DNA from: Centrapalus pauciflorus | Taxonomy: Eukaryota > Streptophyta > Magnoliopsida > Asterales > Asteraceae | Assembly (NCBI GenBank): GCA_020465985.1 | Contig: JAANYP010003838.1 | Location: 868,001 to 932,000, forward strand | Direction of reading: 5' to 3' | Length of the DNA: 64,000 bases | Shown here: positions 54,458 through 64,000 of the stretch, piece after piece | Numbering within the stretch: the first letter of the stretch is position 1 | Layout: each line of letters begins with the position of its first letter | Translations under genes and position numbers: made by a program | Notes under the pieces: generated by a model | Seen by the model: only the letters and a program-made list of their open reading frames with translations | The model's database searches: none | Told to the model about the DNA's origin: nothing

Positions 54458-54629
54458 TAGGTTTAGCTCATCTGGTATGAGAGATGATATGCAAGTGAGA
54501 GGTTACGGGTTTGACTCCCGTCGGAGGCAAGTTTGAATTTAGGTGGTGAAAGTAAGTTTTCAATTCCTCATTTTGGGCAAAGGCGTAGTTTAGGAGTAGA
54601 AGTAGGTTAGTTTACCGTTCAAAAAAAGT
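54458..54629 (+). mobile_element. tRNA-derived SINE
   Basis: The tRNA-like head has an A box tagctcatctgg (54,464-54,475) and a B box gggtttgactccc (54,508-54,520). A roughly 100-base tRNA-unrelated body follows, ending accgttcaaaaaaag. This order and size fit plant SINEs, copied by a LINE reverse transcriptase. Related 3' words (agccgttcaaagaaaaa) occur at about 61,118. Confidence 0.65.
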
Positions 54630-56880
54630 GAAAGCAATTAAGTGACATCGGAGCATTCGACTTATATAGAAAATTCTTTTTGTATTGTATTCATCTCAAA
54701 TACTTTGTTTTCCTTGGTTATTAGGGAAAATTTGTGATTTATCTTATATATTTTTTTCGTCATAAAAACAAAAATTTGTAAAAAAAATTTCCCAATTATA
54801 AATGAAGAATTATGTGGGTACTTCTCGTCATTTTAATAATGATAAGAGGAAAAAGGATCCTAACCAACTCCAAAAATAAAAGTAAAGTTGTAGCATTCAT
54901 GTTTTTTTTAATATTTGAATAACAAAATCATTGAAATATGTATTTATTGGTATCTGATAATTATTTGAAGAATTTATAAGATTTCTAATATAGGTGGTGA
55001 TGTTTCACAAAATGAGATACATATTAGAATTAACTTTTTTCCTAATTGATCAACCATAGATTCTTAGACGAATCCACATCAATGAATATCATGTTTTAAG
55101 CCTCGTTAATTATTTCACATAGTTGCCAAAATGTAAGTGGACTGTATAACGTATGGAGGATGTTTGGTTTGTAGATTCTGACAAAAAAAAAATGATAATT
55201 ACATTTTGAAGTTGTGTTTACTTGTCAAGAGGTCCGGAAACAAATTCTGGTTATTTATATGTGAATTTTTTTAGGTTAAAGTTTTACTTATATCATAAAT
55301 CACATATCAATAAATGATATGCCAAATTGATGATAACACCTTTTTTATTGTTATACATTTTTAAAAGGATTAATCGCAGGAAATACCAACCTACTTTGTT
55401 AAAATTCATGATTAAAAACAGTCAATTTTACCAATTACAATTTACAGTAATCTACTTTTTAATTTTTACGATTATGACAACATACTTTAAAATTTACTAC
55501 TTATGCAGTCTACTTTCTAATTTTTTACGATTATAACAAAGTAATTTAACTTTTTATTTTTTTTTATTTTTTTACGATAATAGCAACTAACCGTTTAAAT
55601 ATGTGATGTGAAAAATAGTTTGATTATATAAAACTGATCATACGCATCTAAGTTATATTACACTTTCTTTAAAATTGCCATGTTCCATAGGTAATTGGCT
55701 AGTCACTTATATTAGAAAAAATAAAATATAATTTTTCATAATTGATAAATTTAAAGTCTTATAAAAAATTTAAATTTGGATATTATGATCATAGATTTTG
55801 ACAAAATCTTTTTATGTATCACAACTAGCCATTTTCTTAAAGGTTAATTACGAAAAAAAATAACATATTAATTTTTTAAAACTAATATAATGTACTTTTG
55901 AAAAACATACAAATAAAGTTGACAGATTACCTGAGGTACTGAAATCCTTTTAAAAATATGTCACATCAAATTGCCTAGATAAATGACTCATCGAAAAATT
56001 TCGTTGGCTGGATAAAAAAAATGTCATTTCAGTACAATTACCGGTAATATGACCTATTTATTAATTGAAAAAAATTAATACATTACCCAAAAACAAAAAA
56101 AATATACGATAATATGTTATATTTTTCCATAATTAACAAATTTTCTTTTCTTAATGTAAGATAATATTATAATAACTAACACATGTGAAATAGGTATTCG
56201 TTGATTAACCAATGATTTTGTAAAGCATGATGAAATATAGGCTAGAACGGGACATAATACGTGTGTTGTTATTTTAATATGTAATTTAAATTAAATTTTC
56301 TAATTATTAAAATCTATATCGGTTTATATCTATAAAAACTATCAAAATAATAAATAAATTATCATTTGTCCTCTTATAATGATGTTAAATGACATCTTCT
56401 ACGAATGACATATGTTAATTGGTAGTTCAAGATTAATTAAATAATTTAAATCAAATTCCATTTAAGATAATATTATTGTTAAATACTTAGATCTCACAAA
56501 ATCACAACAAACAATATTTAATTTTTTTTGTTAACACTTATAATAATAATAATAAACTTATAAGTTGTTAATGCTCATCTGTTTTGTTTAATGTTTTATA
56601 TATAAATTATTTATAATAAAAATATCATTAATATTAAAGTTTGAATGTTAATTTTTAATTTTAAGTTTGTATAGTTAAAAAAGAAATAAATTTATTAAAG
56701 TTATCGGTATATAATCCACGTATTAATGTACAAGTATATATAAAGAAAACATCAAATGTCAAATGTGATCTTCATATTTTATAGAAAAAGGTAAATACAA
56801 AATATTATTATAAAAACTAATATTAATATAATTTATTGTTTTTAAAATATAAATACAACTAATAATAAAGTAGTAAACTA
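54630..56880. other. Long AT-rich intergenic stretch, no gene seen
   Basis: Repeated phrases such as tttaatttttacgattat and agtctactttctaatttttt (55,380-55,580) form a loose tandem repeat of about 50-60 bases. No exons, RNA genes or element ends can be defended. Confidence 0.5.
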
Positions 56881-57093
56881 ATAACCACTTTAACGTCAAC
56901 GTCGGAGCGGTTGTTTAACTTGGAACGAACCCATAACTTTTCTTTGATCAACGCCGGTGTTCTCTCCCGGTCAACGTAGTGGTCGTTGAGAACTTTCTAT
57001 ATGAATTTAATTTTCCAATTTTTCACACTGTTGCCGGAAAATCCCAATTCCACCACCAACCTCCGCCTCTGAAATTTCGAATCTTAATCGACG

Positions 57094-58116
57094 ATGGATA
57101 CTTCAACACTAGAATCTCAAGTAAGATCCGACAACTTCGTCACGTACGAATGTCCTTACACTCTCTACTCCATGGCTATCTCCTCCTCCGCTGCCGCTAC
57201 CTCCCGATCATCCCACCGGAGGATCGCCCTCGGCAGCTTCGTCGAAGAGTTCGCCAATCGAGTCGACATCGTCACCTTTGATGAAGAAACACTTACCGTC
57301 AAGCCAAACCCTAACCTCTCATTCGATCATCCGTATCCTCCTACTAAACTTATGTTCCACCCTAACCCTAAGTTATCCGGTGACATCTTAGCCTCCTCCG
57401 GTGACTTCCTCCGCCTCTATGGCGTCCGTGACAACTCAATTGAACCGATTTCCGTTCTCAACAACAGTAAAAGCAGCGAATTCTGTGCACCGTTGACGTC
57501 ATTCGACTGGAACGAGGTTGAACCAAGGAGAATTGGTACTTCCTCAATTGATACAACGTGTACTATTTGGGATGTGGAGAAAGGTGTTGTTGAAACTCAA
57601 TTGATTGCTCATGATAAGGAGGTTCATGATATCGCTTGGGGGGAGGCCGGTGTGTTTGCATCCGTTTCCGCCGATGGTTCTGTTAGGGTTTTTGATTTGC
57701 GAGATAAGGAGCACTCAACGATAATATACGAGAGCCCGCAGCCAGATACACCATTGTTACGATTGGCTTGGAACAAGCAGGATTTGAGGTACATGGCTAC
57801 AATTTTGATGGACAGTAATAAGATTGTGATTCTTGATATCCGGTCTCCGACAATGCCAGTGGCTGAGTTAGAGAGGCATAGAGGAAGTGTGAATGCCATT
57901 GCTTGGGCTCCAGTGAGTTACCAGCATATTTGTTCAGCAGGGGATGATTGTCAGGCTCTAATTTGGGAGTTGCCAACGGTGGCTGGACCTAATGGGATTG
58001 ATCCTATGTCAATGTATTCAGCCGGGGCGGAGATTAACCAGCTCCAGTGGTCGGCTGCGATGCCTGATTGGATAGCCATCGCCTTTTCGAACAAGATGCA
58101 GCTGCTGAAAGTCTGA
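57094..58116 (+). CDS. TTG1: TTG1/AN11-type WD40 regulator
   Basis: A single-exon 340-aa protein, the family's normal length (Arabidopsis TTG1 is 341 aa). In plants TTG1/AN11 is the WD40 scaffold that binds bHLH and R2R3-MYB factors; the complex controls anthocyanin and proanthocyanidin genes, trichomes, root hairs and seed-coat mucilage. Diagnostic blocks: PYPPTKLMFHPNP (80-92), SSEFCAPLTSFDWNEVEPRR (127-146), TTCTIWDVEKGVVETQLIAH (154-173), DGSVRVFDLRDKEHSTIIYE (194-213), LAWNKQDLRYMATILMDSNK (224-243) and WELPTVAGPNGIDPMS (291-306), ending NKMQLLKV. LWD-type paralogues share much of the middle, but the whole protein fits TTG1 best. The N-terminus (MDTSTLESQVRSDN) is more divergent than the core, and repeat one reads FLRLYGV where relatives have FLRLWEV. 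No TATA box is obvious. Confidence 0.93.
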   Translation: MDTSTLESQVRSDNFVTYECPYTLYSMAISSSAAATSRSSHRRIALGSFVEEFANRVDIVTFDEETLTVKPNPNLSFDHPYPPTKLMFHPNPKLSGDILASSGDFLRLYGVRDNSIEPISVLNNSKSSEFCAPLTSFDWNEVEPRRIGTSSIDTTCTIWDVEKGVVETQLIAHDKEVHDIAWGEAGVFASVSADGSVRVFDLRDKEHSTIIYESPQPDTPLLRLAWNKQDLRYMATILMDSNKIVILDIRSPTMPVAELERHRGSVNAIAWAPVSYQHICSAGDDCQALIWELPTVAGPNGIDPMSMYSAGAEINQLQWSAAMPDWIAIAFSNKMQLLKV

Positions 58117-59252
58117 GGTAGAACATCTATTCTATAGATATAGTTTCTTGTATTTATTCGGTGCATTATAAAGTTGGGTGGTAGTTGAATTTGATCATAT
58201 TATGTTTTGTACAACATGTATGGAACAAAATAGATTACATACATTCTACATATGTGTTAATTATGTTGTTTGTTTCAAGTAAAAAACTAGTATTTTTAGT
58301 TTCTACTTGCATGACATGTTATGGATCTATTTGGATGTGTACCCATTGTAAGTTGAGATGAAACTATAGGGACATAAAATAAAGTGTTAGCGAGGCGTAG
58401 TTTTTTATGCCAATCCTTCCATAATATTGGAGACTTCTTTCAGATCTCAGGTTTTCTTCTGGTCTCCAATTTAAATAGACTTTATCTTCACCTGAAATGC
58501 ATGCTAAACTTTGTTAGCCTCAAAAGTCAAAACCTAGTGAGTTCATGATTTGTATGTAAGAACATATCGTTTTTGAAATTGACCCTTCAAAAATTCATTT
58601 CTTCAAAAACCTAATGACAAAATATTCAAGATTCAAGAGTATAACTTTCTAATCCTCGAGTTTTATCCAAGGGTTCAGTATCTACTATCTACAAGGCATA
58701 CTCTTTAACGAGCTTAAGAAGAACCCTAATCTTGCATACTCTTTAACGAGCTTAAGAAGAACCCTAATCTTGTCTCAATCAAGAACACTATTCATCGATA
58801 TGTTCAGTTATTTTCCCTCTTGATCAGCCTAAAAGTAAGATCGAGTAGAAAGTACCAACGGATATTTTTGTTGTGTGGAGGGATATATTTGGTCTTGAGC
58901 TCTGCAATTTGTTTGTTTCTAGGGTGGTTCTGTGTAGAAGCTTGAATCATTTATCATGCTCAAACATGACTTTGTTGAATCTTGATACTGATCCTCGTCC
59001 TAACATTTGTTGAAACTCCTCAAAAGTCAAAATTGCTACAAAATCTGCTAGAGGGATTGGCCCCTTTTGATCCACCTGAGGTGAGAGATCATCAAAGTAC
59101 ATTTTATGTATTGTAGAAGAAAGAGTATATTTTACCTTTAGCTCTGGTATTTATAGGTCTCGTACCTGGATCAATGTATGTACTCTAGATTTTTATGTTT
59201 TTGGTATTTTTTACTGTGTCTTTCTTCAGGGCTGTTAGCCTCTTCTCTCTAA
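58117..59252. other. 3' flank of TTG1, no further gene seen
   Basis: The first 100-150 bases are presumably 3' UTR (attattcggtgcattata region). The remainder has no exons that I can support. It includes the short tandem duplication at 58,697-58,772. Confidence 0.5.
58697..58772. repeat. Perfect 38-bp tandem duplication
   Basis: The unit starting catactctttaacgagctta and ending aaccctaatcttg occurs twice back to back with no mismatch, a recent local duplication. Confidence 0.9.
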
Positions 59253-59486
59253 CGCTGTGTTCCAGAACTTCATTTAAGGAAGGAAAGAAATGGAAATGGG
59301 AGGAAATCTGTAAAAATTTGTGTTCCATAAAACTTGTTGGGAAGGAAAAGGATGGAAATATGTTTGATTCTTACTCACATTGTTTCCTTCCAAAATTGGA
59401 GAGAAAAGGAAGGAAACCAATTTCAAACCATTCTTCTCTCTTCTTTTCCTTTCTATCCTTTGCTTTCCCTCAAATGGAACACACCG
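59253..59486. mobile_element. Harbinger-type MITE with TAA target duplication
   Basis: A 234-bp element with inverted ends cgctgtgttcca and, on the other strand, cggtgtgttcca, flanked on each side by taa. The interior is purine-rich on the left (ggaaggaaag) and pyrimidine-rich on the right, i.e. self-complementary. The open frame through it is not a gene. Confidence 0.7.
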
Positions 59487-59741
59487 TAAGCACTTGAGCA
59501 GTGCATATTGTTCCCTGTTCCCTATGAGTACATACTATATTATATACTTATCGTGAAGTTATTTGTACGAATTGAATTGGAGAAGTTTATAACTTCATAT
59601 CGTGGTTTTCTGGAAAACTGCATAAACTTTCAATGGTTGCCTACTTGCCTTTGGAAATCACTTGAACCCTGTATGCATAATTGTCAAAATCATACCATTT
59701 GACTAACAATGTGAATGTCGATTTCCCTCCTGTCCAGCTAG

Positions 59742-60278
59742 TAGGGGTGAGCATGGGTCGGTTTGGGTCGGTTTCATGCCCAAACCGAACCCAAACCGTT
59801 TATTTCGGTTTTTGGGTTTTAGGAACCGTTCGGTTTCGGTTTCTTCCGGGTTCGGGTTTTCGGTTTCCCGGATTGGTTTCTCGGTTTTTCGGGTTGAACC
59901 CATGGTTTATGGGTTTTCGGTTTTCATGAGTTCGGTTCGGTTTTTGGGTTTAAAACCATTCTTTTTGGTTGATTTTTTATTTTTAAATGATTATTTTAAC
60001 TAGTATTTACTATTACTCATTTAGACTATATAGTAGTTTTCATTTGTAATTACTAACTAGCAACTTATTTAGAAACATAATACTTAATAATTTACTAGAA
60101 AACCAATAGTTACTATAAACTTAAAAAATATTTTAAAAAATTAAATTAATTATTACTTTTCGGTTCGGTTTCGGTTTTGAGACGCAATCCTAACCCAAAC
60201 CATTTGAAAACGGTTTTTTCGGTTTTCGGTTTTACGGTTTTTTTTTGGTTCGGTTTTTTCGGTTTCTGCTCACCTCTA
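59742..60278. mobile_element. hAT-type MITE with 8-bp target duplication
   Basis: Runs from taggggtgagcatgggtc to tgctcacctcta and is flanked by exact ccagctag repeats (59,734-59,741 and 60,279-60,286). The left part repeats cggttt/gggttc words and the right part repeats ttcggttcgg-type words. The overlapping open frames rich in Phe, Arg and Gly come from these words, not from a gene. Confidence 0.85.
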
Positions 60279-60984
60279 CCAGCTAGTCGTTTACATTCGT
60301 AGCAACTGAGTTGATTTCAAGAGATGATATGAGTTGAATTTTGAGTGATTAAATCAAATTGACTAGACGACATCCTTACCAGAATTAGGCATGACTAAGT
60401 TCTGTTTAACTAAGGATGTCAATGTAGTTTGTTGGCCTAATTCTATAGCACAAGTCAAATCTTTATTTATTTATTTTGTTATAGGAAGTCAAAACATGTT
60501 TAATAATGAACACTGATGGTGGTCACATGACCATATTTCTGGCCATCTTTTGAATTCTCTTGGTTTGCTCGAGTATTATTCATTATTTATTAATCTATAA
60601 AAGTTTGTTACCGAATCATTATAAAATAGTAAAATACCATTGACGAAAACTTAATTCTGAGGATTGATACTTTGAATTCGAATAGCATTCGGAATAAGGT
60701 CCCACACATGGATGAACTATATATAAAAATAGGAAGAAGAAAATACATCAACATTAAGAGGAAAATAATAGCATTTAATTGGTTTGATAAGAATAAATAC
60801 ATGGTTTGATTAGCATTATATATTTACAATATAATGGTCATGAAATTTTGGTCTGAAAACGAGTTAAATGGGGTTTGATGAATGGATAACATTGTAACAA
60901 TAAAGGCTTCAAGCCTATATGATGCCATCAATAAACAATCGGAAGATCCTAATCACCAAGTCATTTTACCCAACCAATGTCTCT
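60279..60984. other. Intergenic, no gene seen
   Basis: No supported features beyond short AT-rich repeats. Confidence 0.5.
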
Positions 60985-61131
60985 TTGTTGGCGTGTGGTT
61001 TGGTGGGGTTTCTCTTTAGTCGAGTTCGAGCTTGCCAACGGCGTTTCTCCCTAGGTAGAGGTGTGGGGTTTGGTCCTCACCTTTAAGGTGTCTAACAGAA
61101 AAGTGCTAACCACTGACTTTAGCCGTTCAAA
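60985..61131 (+). mobile_element. Possible SINE remnant
   Basis: GC-richer segment with gtgtggtttggtggggttt, a second gtgtggggtttggtcctcac, and the tail agccgttcaaagaaaaaaag, which resembles the tail of the SINE at 54,458. The tRNA-like head is not clear, so this is tentative. Confidence 0.35.
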
Positions 61132-61484
61132 GAAAAAAAGATTATAAGAAGGGTTGAATTTTATAATCAGAATTAAGGTTGTTTGTTTAACCTGAAATGA
61201 TGAAATACCCGATTTGCAGTCAAAATATTAAGGGCCTATTTGTTTTTTTAGCTGTAAAATGTCTTATTCATTGTTTCCGTCTTAATAGATTTGTTAGAGT
61301 CTCAAATCTGATCTAATAATATTTTTTTTTTAAATTAGTATAATTGCATTGATCCATTTTAATATTGAACTTTTTCACTAGAATTTTTTCTCCAGTGATT
61401 GAATATTATTTACATTGATATATTTAAATATAGAAATGAAAAGTTAAGTTTGATGGAAAATGCATCATTATCCATATATCAAAA
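61132..61484. other. Intergenic, no gene seen
   Basis: AT-rich spacer between transposon remnants. Confidence 0.5.
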
Positions 61485-61640
61485 GCTACAACTAGTTTTA
61501 CCAAAAACATTTATAAAAACTAAAAGCTCTAGCTCTTTGCTCTTTTAAAAAGCTACAGCTCCCATAAGCTCTGGTTACTAAAAGTTTCATCTCACAGCTC
61601 CAACTCGAAGCTAAAAATAGTTGTGCTAAACATACTCTAT
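61485..61640. mobile_element. AGCT-rich MITE
   Basis: Contains aaaagctacaactagtttta at the left and ctaaaaatagttgtgctaaa at the right, approximate inverted ends, with many agct words inside. It belongs to the 9,850 and 62,690 family. Confidence 0.45.
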
Positions 61641-62620
61641 GTGTTATTTGAAGTCATTATTAAATGGCAGTAAACTTTATTCAGTGTGTTAATATATATG
61701 TTATTTTTTCAAGTTTTATCTTTCAAACTTAGTTTTCACTGCTTTTATATATTTGTTATATATTATTATTACATAGTTACAGCATATACATTATTATTAA
61801 AATTGCCCGCTGAACGTAAAAAAATGTCTTTTTTTTAATACAGCAGAACACACACTCTAGTTTCTCTTAAATTTACATATTTGTTCACAATGGAACTCGA
61901 ACCCTACCCAACACTAAGGTCACATTTAACACCTAATATCGATAGAGTAGAACTCCTTTGGTTAAAAAAAACATTTCCATTAATTAACAACTTCCTATTC
62001 ATAACTATTGTGGTGCCACCTCCCAGGCTCCCACCATATACATCGTTTAGTTCCCGTTGAGAAATGTTGTGTTGTCTGATTGCATATTCCTTTCAAAGTT
62101 GGTTACTGTGAGAGCATAGAGGGCGATAATGGGTCACGGTGTTGGTAACGACGATGATAGATCACGATCTGAAATTAGCGACATCATGGTCTAGTTCAGA
62201 ATTGGAGAAGTGGAGTTGAAAAGGAGATGCTAGTATATGGTCTAGAGTTTAGACTTTTTATTTTGATCGAATAAGATAATCATTAGATTTACAATCCTGC
62301 TTGAAAAGTCAAATCAAAAGTTTTGTGTCTCTAATTTCCGACCGATTAAAACATTATACTCTAGCAAGGGAAAGTAGCAAAAACAAATGGCTTCAATGTG
62401 GAAAGTGGACTTCTTTTAAAGAAAATCCGTTATTTACTAAGAGCTTTTACCATTTAAATTAAATTATTAAACAAGCTATTTAAATTATAAAGTTTTTATT
62501 TATAATCTAATATGGAATTTGTTGGATAAATAATCGGTGGATCAATCGTCGATGAATCTTAATATATCCTAATAATTTGTGCCGGTCCAAATTTAACATG
62601 ATATGATAACCAAACATAAA
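61641..62620. other. Intergenic, no gene seen
   Basis: No supported exons or elements. Bases about 62,020-62,210 are less AT-rich, but the frames are broken. Confidence 0.5.
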
Positions 62621-62680
62621 TCTATATATATAATAAAAGAGAAGATCATATATATACGTGTCACTTCCACGTTATAAGTT
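62621..62680 (+). mobile_element. Helitron-like 5' end
   Basis: TCTATATATATAATAAAAGA after an A, followed by an acgtgtcact block, parallels the Helitron start at 17,007 (which continues with cacgtgtcacc). No matching CTAG hairpin end is found downstream in the window. Confidence 0.4.
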
Positions 62681-62689
62681 TGAAGTAGC

Positions 62690-62870
62690 TTTCAAACAAG
62701 CTTGAGATTTTGGTCAAACATAATAACTTTTTATCCTCCAAATAATTTTAAACTATAACTTTTAATTAATAACAATGTCTTATAAAAAGCTAATGCTCTT
62801 AAAAGCTTCAGTTATTAAAAAGCTTCAACTTGAAGTTACAGCTAGTCGTGTCAAACATACCATAAAAATA
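62690..62870. mobile_element. AGCT-rich MITE
   Basis: Ends gttacagctagtcgtgtcaa plus acataccata, with aaaagcttcaacttgaag inside. It is a third member of the family at 9,850 and 61,485. Confidence 0.45.
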
Positions 62871-63536
62871 ATAATTTGTATTTATCATTTCCGAAGAAAC
62901 ATAGTAATGACACATGACATTAGGTGTTGTTTTTAATTTATATATATAGATTTCGTTTATACCAAGTAAAAAAAATCGTCAAAAACATTATAATATAACA
63001 ACAAAACCCTGACTTGCATAAAATAATAAGAAGTGAAAACACAAATAATTATTTAAATGTGTATATCTATTTTACTTCTAACCAGCTGTTATTACAAATA
63101 ATAGAAACAAACTGGATGTAATGTAAATTATTAACTGTACTTTGTAATTTTGTATAAATCCAAGATGGTTTTATTATTTTCTGTAAGTTTTTTTATAATA
63201 AGAATGATATACACGAAACTAAAATGGTATTAAGTGGTCTTGATGATATTTTAATATTTGAATAACCATAACGTAACTTAACTTTTAAAACGTTTATCAT
63301 TATTATCATACTTAAAACTTATTATCATTTCTATGATATGAAAATTAATATATAAAAATTTATTCCAAGATCCATATTGACTACTTAGTGGATTCTTCTC
63401 TACTTTATTTTTCAATCTCGCATACACAGTTTTATACGTATACGTACGTATAATAAGCATTCTAAAATTTCTTCTATAAACCTAACTTTTTTCAACAAAC
63501 AACACCCTCCATTTTCAAACTTATTCATAGCACATC
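62871..63536. other. Upstream region of the STIG1-like gene
   Basis: AT-rich, non-coding. The stretch closest to the gene (63,470-63,536) becomes C-rich and pyrimidine-rich, as in many plant core promoters. Confidence 0.5.
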
Positions 63537-63547
63537 CCTATAAATAC
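63537..63547 (+). promoter_or_regulatory. TATA box of the STIG1-like gene
   Basis: ctataaatacc, a near-consensus plant TATA box, lies about 90 bases upstream of the ATG at 63,628. This would leave a short leader of about 55-60 bases. Confidence 0.7.
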
Positions 63548-63627
63548 CCCATTAATTCATTATCATTTATTCATAAATCCAATCCCATCCATTGCACCAT
63601 AAAACCTTAATCCCTTCTAAACACACC

Positions 63628-64000
63628 ATGAATACCTTAAACAAAATCTTGATAGCATTCACCATTTTCATGACCTTAGTCGTAACTCTTTCTTCAACAC
63701 CGACCCAAGAAAATTTGGTTGGTATGGAAGACGATGAAGATGTTATTTCAGTGCCTGATTCACCATCAGTGTTCGGGCGTTTCCTTGCTCAACAACCGAG
63801 GGGTTTGATAAAATGCAATAAGAATCCTAGACTTTGTCGTGCAAAGGGAAGCCCTGGACCAGATTGTTGCAAGAAACAATGTGTTAATGTGATGAAAGAT
63901 AAACAAAATTGCGGGCTTTGTGGGAAGAGATGCAAGCATATGGAGATTTGTTGCAAGGGATCATGTGTGAACCCGATGGTGAACAAGCGTCATTGTGGGG
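63628..64000 (+). CDS. STIG1-like secreted cysteine-rich protein (3' end cut by window)
   Basis: The first 124 codons are present without intron. Residues 1-24 form a signal peptide (hydrophobic ILIAFTIFMTLVVTL, then small residues), so the product is secreted. An acidic propeptide-like stretch follows (MEDDEDVISVPD). From residue 63 comes the STIG1-type cysteine array: CNKNPRLC (63-70), CCKKQC (80-85), CGLCGKRC (95-102), CCKGSC (108-113) and a further Cys at 123. STIG1 proteins act in the apoplast: tomato STIG1 binds pollen receptor kinases, and Arabidopsis GRIM REAPER belongs to the group and signals cell death. Complete members are about 130-160 aa, so only a short tail is missing. Which member this is cannot be told from the fragment. 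Confidence 0.88.
   Translation, partial: MNTLNKILIAFTIFMTLVVTLSSTPTQENLVGMEDDEDVISVPDSPSVFGRFLAQQPRGLIKCNKNPRLCRAKGSPGPDCCKKQCVNVMKDKQNCGLCGKRCKHMEICCKGSCVNPMVNKRHCG

Noticed and set aside
56979..57281. 100-codon frame overlapping the start of TTG1
   Set aside because: It begins with GTG, not ATG, and runs in another frame through the conserved TTG1 coding region.
59195..59497. 100-codon plus-strand open frame with Lys/Phe runs
   Set aside because: It spans a Harbinger-type MITE with TAA duplications; halves are complementary purine and pyrimidine runs.
59681..60003. Overlapping open frames rich in Phe/Arg/Gly inside 59,742-60,278
   Set aside because: They arise from cggttt and gggttc words of a hAT MITE with exact 8-bp target duplications.

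Overview
This is an AT-rich stretch of plant nuclear DNA, with large (TA)n and (TG)n microsatellites, many small inverted-repeat transposons and a few intron-rich genes with GT-AG introns. The protein families (TTG1-type WD40, LEUNIG-like corepressor, STIG1-like peptide, PLP homeostasis protein, JMJ25-type demethylase end) point to a eudicot. The TTG1 protein looks most like asterid AN11/WDR1 proteins, so an asterid, perhaps Asteraceae, is my best guess, but that is inference.

Layout. 1-5.8 kb: repeats, no convincing gene. 5.85-6.15 kb: the last two exons of a JMJ25/KDM3-like demethylase with no upstream part. 7-19.5 kb: a transposon-dense region with a 1.7-kb foldback MULE (exact 9-bp target duplication), a Helitron with clear ends, GATC-rich elements and several inverted-repeat elements lying inside microsatellites. 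19.8-21.3 kb: a 1.5-kb block repeated in direct orientation at 45.1-46.9 kb. 21.3-29.5 kb: three tandem copies of a roughly 3-kb unit, each carrying a scrap of a LEUNIG-like gene.

29.66-39.62 kb is the most striking structure: a nearly 10-kb palindrome with arms of about 5 kb, centred near 34,811. Each arm holds a complete set of 15 coding exons for a compact LEUNIG-like protein with two LisH-type modules and seven WD40 repeats, transcribed divergently from the centre. The left-arm gene is open from start to stop (544 aa). The right-arm gene has lost two bases in exon 14 and stops before WD repeats 5-7. The centre is a palindromic MITE. The left arm also carries a transposon inside a (TA)n tract that is plain in the right arm, giving a natural filled/empty-site pair. 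A third, decayed 5' fragment of the same gene lies at 41.9-42.86 kb. Tandem scraps, inverted pair and remnant together show a LEUNIG-like locus that has been repeatedly rearranged.

43-50 kb: gene-poor. 50.0-52.8 kb (minus strand): an intact seven-exon gene for the pyridoxal-phosphate homeostasis protein (YggS/PROSC family), whose exons join into 243 aa. 53-57 kb: SINE, hAT-like MITE and empty AT-rich sequence. 57.1-58.1 kb: an intronless TTG1/AN11-type WD40 gene. 58.2-63.5 kb: Harbinger- and hAT-type MITEs. 63.63 kb to the end: the start of a secreted cysteine-rich STIG1-like gene cut by the window edge.

The genes do not form a pathway. TTG1 (epidermal and flavonoid regulation) and the LEUNIG-like proteins (transcriptional corepression) are both WD40 regulators, but nothing in the sequence ties them together.
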